Shown here: positions 61,392-64,000 of the stretch, one piece after another
Position numbering within the stretch: the stretch's first letter is position 1
How the letters are laid out: each line of letters opens with the position of its first letter
DNA from: Bacillota bacterium
GTDB taxonomy: Bacteria; Bacillota; Clostridia; Lachnospirales; Lachnospiraceae
Assembly (NCBI GenBank): GCA_023436225.1
Contig: JAEZKA010000010.1
Span: 66,908-130,907, forward strand
DNA: 64,000 nt
Direction: 5' to 3'
Translations under genes and position numbers: made by a program
The notes under the pieces: model-generated
The model's input: the letters and a program-made list of their open reading frames with translations, nothing else
Database searches by the model: none
What the model was told of the DNA's origin: nothing

Positions 61392-62128
61392 CTGCTCTCA
61401 CCTCCCACTTTTATCACACTAGCGATACAAACTACGAAAGCACCACGAATACATGATTAAACACTTAGTTTTAAATATAGGCAACAGCGTAAATTCATGA
61501 CAATAGTAAGAATACGATGCATGCCCTCTATCGTCTACCGACTGAAGATTCACATATTATTTATAGTACCTGAATAATATCAGTACTCAAAATATATGAT
61601 GCTATATCCAAACTCATTCATTAAATTTTTATTATTATTGATAAAATAAGAAACAGCCCATAGAATACTAAATTTCGCGTTCATTTCCGAAGAGCTGAGT
61701 AATTATGTATTTTATCATTTTGTCAGAAATTATGTATCCATTTCCACAAGATGTAAATTACAACCTTATTATAGCATATCAGTCTGATTATGTAATCAGT
61801 TTTTATTCATATTCTATTTATTCATTACCATCCAACTAATTGTATGCACAAAATAAAGTTGTATCCCAACTTGCTTGATAATATATCATTGCATCTATCA
61901 GCTTATCTTTTGAGAATATACAACACATGATCACTTTGTATGTATATTATTTCGTTATCTAATATTATGGTAATTCTTTATCACTGTAATAATAGTTAAG
62001 AAAAACGTAATTGTTTCTTAACACATATCGACTTTACTTCTAATCCTATACTCTATATAATGGTTATATCTTAAGTATCGTCAGATACTAGCAGTGTGAG
62101 TTATCTTATGGAATAAAGGAGACCCATT
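61392..62128. other. Divergent AT-rich region between glgB and the WG-repeat gene
   Basis: About 737 bp without a supported gene. It contains TATCAGTCTGATT at 61777-61789, matching the padR operators at 31392 and 31427 over the core. No terminator or RNA recognised. Confidence 0.5.
61777..61789. promoter_or_regulatory. Match to the padR operator
   Basis: The 11-mer ATCAGTCTGAT (61778-61788) is identical to the core of the first padR operator (31393-31403), and the flanks are also A/T. It lies about 340 bp from the WG-repeat gene start and 390 bp from glgB. Possible additional site for the same repressor. Confidence 0.35.
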
Positions 62129-63820
62129 ATGAAAAAAACAATTATCGCTGTTGGTTGTGTATTAGCAGCTCTCATTATTGTATTATCCGTATATTTTATA
62201 TTTATAAAAGATAAGGCTGAGAACGTTGATAATCCTGATATTACTGTAATTCCGACTGAGACACCTACACAGGTACCTACTCCTACGGATATTCCAAATA
62301 CCGGAGAAACTTCTAATTCGACTGAGCTCTTCCCGGCATATCAAATGAGGGATGGAGAACAAAAATATGGCTATATCGATCGCAATGGTACCTTTGTCAT
62401 TGAACCAATTTATGATTACGCAGAGAATTTTATAGAAGGTGTTGCTGTCGTACACATTGGAGAAGATTACAAAGTAATTAATACCTCCGGTACGGTACTC
62501 TTTGATAACAACAATACCATTTTACCTTATCGTAACGGCATGGCTGCCTTCATGAACATCAAAGAAGATACCTTACTATATGGTTATATTGATAGAAGCG
62601 GTAAGATAGTAATAGAACCAAGCTTTATCTTTGCTGACAGCTTCAACGAAGAAGGTCAAGCTTATGTAGCTCTACCTGGCGGAAAAAAATATCAGCTGAT
62701 TGATAAGACCGGTAAGGTTCTTGAAACCTATGAAGTCGACCTCGGCGGCAACTATACCTATGCTTTTGAAGACGGATATATCCTGTATAGTGTCTCTGAT
62801 ACAATGAAATACGGTGTTCTTAAGGTAGATGGTACGACTGTGCTGGAGCCGATCTATAGTGCCATTTCTTATCTTGGCAAAGATCTTTTCGCAGTCAAAA
62901 ACCCGGAGCTGGAATCTTACAACGTCATGTTTGACCCCTTTGCTCTATATAACACATCCGGTGAACAGCTGACTGATTATATTTTATATGACGTACAGCA
63001 TTTTAGCGGAGATTATGCTTCTGCTGCCAATGACACCTATGTCTACTTTATAGACAGCAGCGGTAAGGAAGTCACTACCCTTCCAAGTTTCGATGGGGAA
63101 GGAAAGCTTTCCCTTCTTGACGATATTGTGAAGGCTGAAATTGATGGTGACTTGACTTACTACCGCTTAGACAACACCTTATTATGGAAGGCTGACACTA
63201 CTACCTATCTGGAGAACGGTATTACAGTGAAGGAGCTGAAGTTCAAACCCTTGCGATCGGTTATGGTTCGATATCCTCAGATAGAGGGCTTGCAGGATCC
63301 TGCTATTCAGAAGGATATTAATGAACAGCTGGAGACTCAGTTTACCGAATCCCGTGCAAATATTACGGTAGAGGATAATTTATCCGTCGATGATTCCTTT
63401 AAAGCAATGTTGAATAAGAATTTATTAACGATCTCCATGAGTGGTTATGATTATTTTGAAGGTGCCGCTCACGGAATGCCTCTTATGGATTATTTCTATA
63501 TTGATATTACCACCGGACAATTTTACAATTTTAAAGATCTATTCATCCAGGGCAGCGATTACAAAGCTTTCATCGATAAATTTATCAAGACGAAGATATC
63601 AGAAGCAGATCCGGACGAAACGATGTTCATCCCCGATTCCTTTACGGGAATTACTGACTCTCCGTATTTCTACCTTAAGGAAAACAGCATCGTAATCTAC
63701 TTCTATCCTTACGAGATTGCAGCATATGCCGCCGGTTTCCCTGAATTCGAGATTACCTTCGAGGAGCTGAAGGAATTCATCAATACCGACAGTTCTTTCT
63801 GGAAGTCGTTTCATGAATAG
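62129..63820 (+). CDS. Membrane-anchored WG-repeat protein with DUF3298-like carboxyl domain
   Basis: 563 residues. A transmembrane anchor at about 4-27 (MKKTIIAVGCVLAALIIVLSV), a Thr/Pro-rich spacer (residues 40-65), then WG-like repeats (YGYIDRNGTFVIEPIYDYAENF; YGYIDRSGKIVIEPSFIFADSF; YGVLKVDGTTVLEPIY), then a carboxyl RsiV/DUF3298-like domain (DYFYIDITTGQFYNFKDLF; NSIVIYFYPYEIAAYAAGFPEFEI). Extracellular, tail-out. WG proteins are common in clostridia and their roles are mostly unknown. ATG 62129 has AAAGGAG upstream. Confidence 0.85.
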   Translation: MKKTIIAVGCVLAALIIVLSVYFIFIKDKAENVDNPDITVIPTETPTQVPTPTDIPNTGETSNSTELFPAYQMRDGEQKYGYIDRNGTFVIEPIYDYAENFIEGVAVVHIGEDYKVINTSGTVLFDNNNTILPYRNGMAAFMNIKEDTLLYGYIDRSGKIVIEPSFIFADSFNEEGQAYVALPGGKKYQLIDKTGKVLETYEVDLGGNYTYAFEDGYILYSVSDTMKYGVLKVDGTTVLEPIYSAISYLGKDLFAVKNPELESYNVMFDPFALYNTSGEQLTDYILYDVQHFSGDYASAANDTYVYFIDSSGKEVTTLPSFDGEGKLSLLDDIVKAEIDGDLTYYRLDNTLLWKADTTTYLENGITVKELKFKPLRSVMVRYPQIEGLQDPAIQKDINEQLETQFTESRANITVEDNLSVDDSFKAMLNKNLLTISMSGYDYFEGAAHGMPLMDYFYIDITTGQFYNFKDLFIQGSDYKAFIDKFIKTKISEADPDETMFIPDSFTGITDSPYFYLKENSIVIYFYPYEIAAYAAGFPEFEITFEELKEFINTDSSFWKSFHE

Positions 63821-63873
63821 AAGTTGATTGTATTGATATGGTTGGCTACTGGTTAGGTTATCTTTATATTTTT

Positions 63874-63909
63874 AAGGGGCTGTCGCACTAAATGTGCGGC
63901 GCCCCTTTT
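63874..63909 (+). terminator. Terminator after the WG-repeat gene
   Basis: AAGGGGC and GCCCCTT form the outer stem and CGCAC/GTGCG the inner one, followed by TTTTAC. It shares the GGGGCTGTCG core with the hairpins at 28741 and 35681. The last 90 nt of the window hold nothing I can name. Confidence 0.85.
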
Positions 63910-64000
63910 ACGTTAGTGATGTTTATCACATATTTAGATTTACAAAAATAGCGCGTGACTATCAATCCAACAGAGACACGTTCCCACTCGGTTGCCGCAC

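Noticed and set aside
1..64000. CRISPR arrays, tRNA/rRNA genes, transposases, prophage, toxin-antitoxin pairs
   Set aside because: None could be supported on reading the window. The only repeats are short tandem arrays and the two palindromic elements.

Overview
The window looks like a chromosome segment of a spore-forming, plant-polysaccharide-degrading clostridium of the Lachnospiraceae (Lachnoclostridium / Clostridium phytofermentans type). This rests on moderate-to-low GC, strong AGGAGG ribosome binding sites, a CotF-like spore coat protein, c-di-GMP enzymes, 2-oxoacid:ferredoxin oxidoreductase, GlgC/GlgD glycogen genes and many xylan-side-chain enzymes. I saw no tRNA, rRNA, CRISPR, IS transposase or phage genes.

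Layout: (1) 1-2649: purine salvage, with xanthine phosphoribosyltransferase (xpt), a BMP-type nucleoside-binding lipoprotein and its ABC ATPase (cut by the window edge). (2) 3124-4385: an internally deleted chrA pseudogene and murI. (3) 4655-19548: a carbohydrate locus. A regulator fusing AraC to a GH39-like domain is divergent to an Opp/Dpp-type five-gene importer, followed by an MFS transporter, another AraC regulator and a GH2 beta-galactosidase. (4) 19789-24108: korAB-type oxidoreductase behind a textbook Fur box, a CBM9-like protein and a SIMPL protein. (5) 24114-28478: a palindromic repeat element, a CMD-family protein, and an HD-GYP phosphodiesterase gene followed 24 nt later by a GH43 gene. 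(6) 28950-33202: a GNAT remnant, a DUF255 thioredoxin-fold protein, and a PadR regulator plus MGT-type glycosyltransferase with a two-operator promoter. (7) 33433-43588: glucuronoxylan breakdown, with uxuB, a broken uxuA, GH67 alpha-glucuronidase, GH3 and GH43 beta-xylosidases and an AraC regulator. (8) 43961-53359: DegV, MarR, a CcdA-TlpA fusion, a candidate structured RNA, a Smr-less MutS2-like protein, a diguanylate cyclase, spore coat protein and an IlvD/Edd dehydratase. (9) 53732-61391: glycogen operon glgB-glgC-glgD-glgA-glgA. (10) 62129-63820: a WG-repeat protein.

Functionally, extracellular oligosaccharides would be imported by the Opp-like system and cut by GH2/GH3/GH43/GH67 enzymes. 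Glucuronate would enter the Uxu route, which appears interrupted here at uxuA. Surplus glucose would be stored through the glg operon.

The signals I find most worth following are: the AraC-GH39 regulator whose acid/base Glu is replaced by Val (a likely sugar-sensing pseudoenzyme); a roughly 229-bp palindromic, MITE-like element present twice, once inside the glycogen operon; a candidate structured RNA at about 47371-47509 with its own promoter and terminator; a perfect 7-1-7 Fur box on the korAB promoter; the paired PadR operators with a third matching site 30 kb away; and two genes (chrA, uxuA) reduced by internal deletion to out-of-frame ends.
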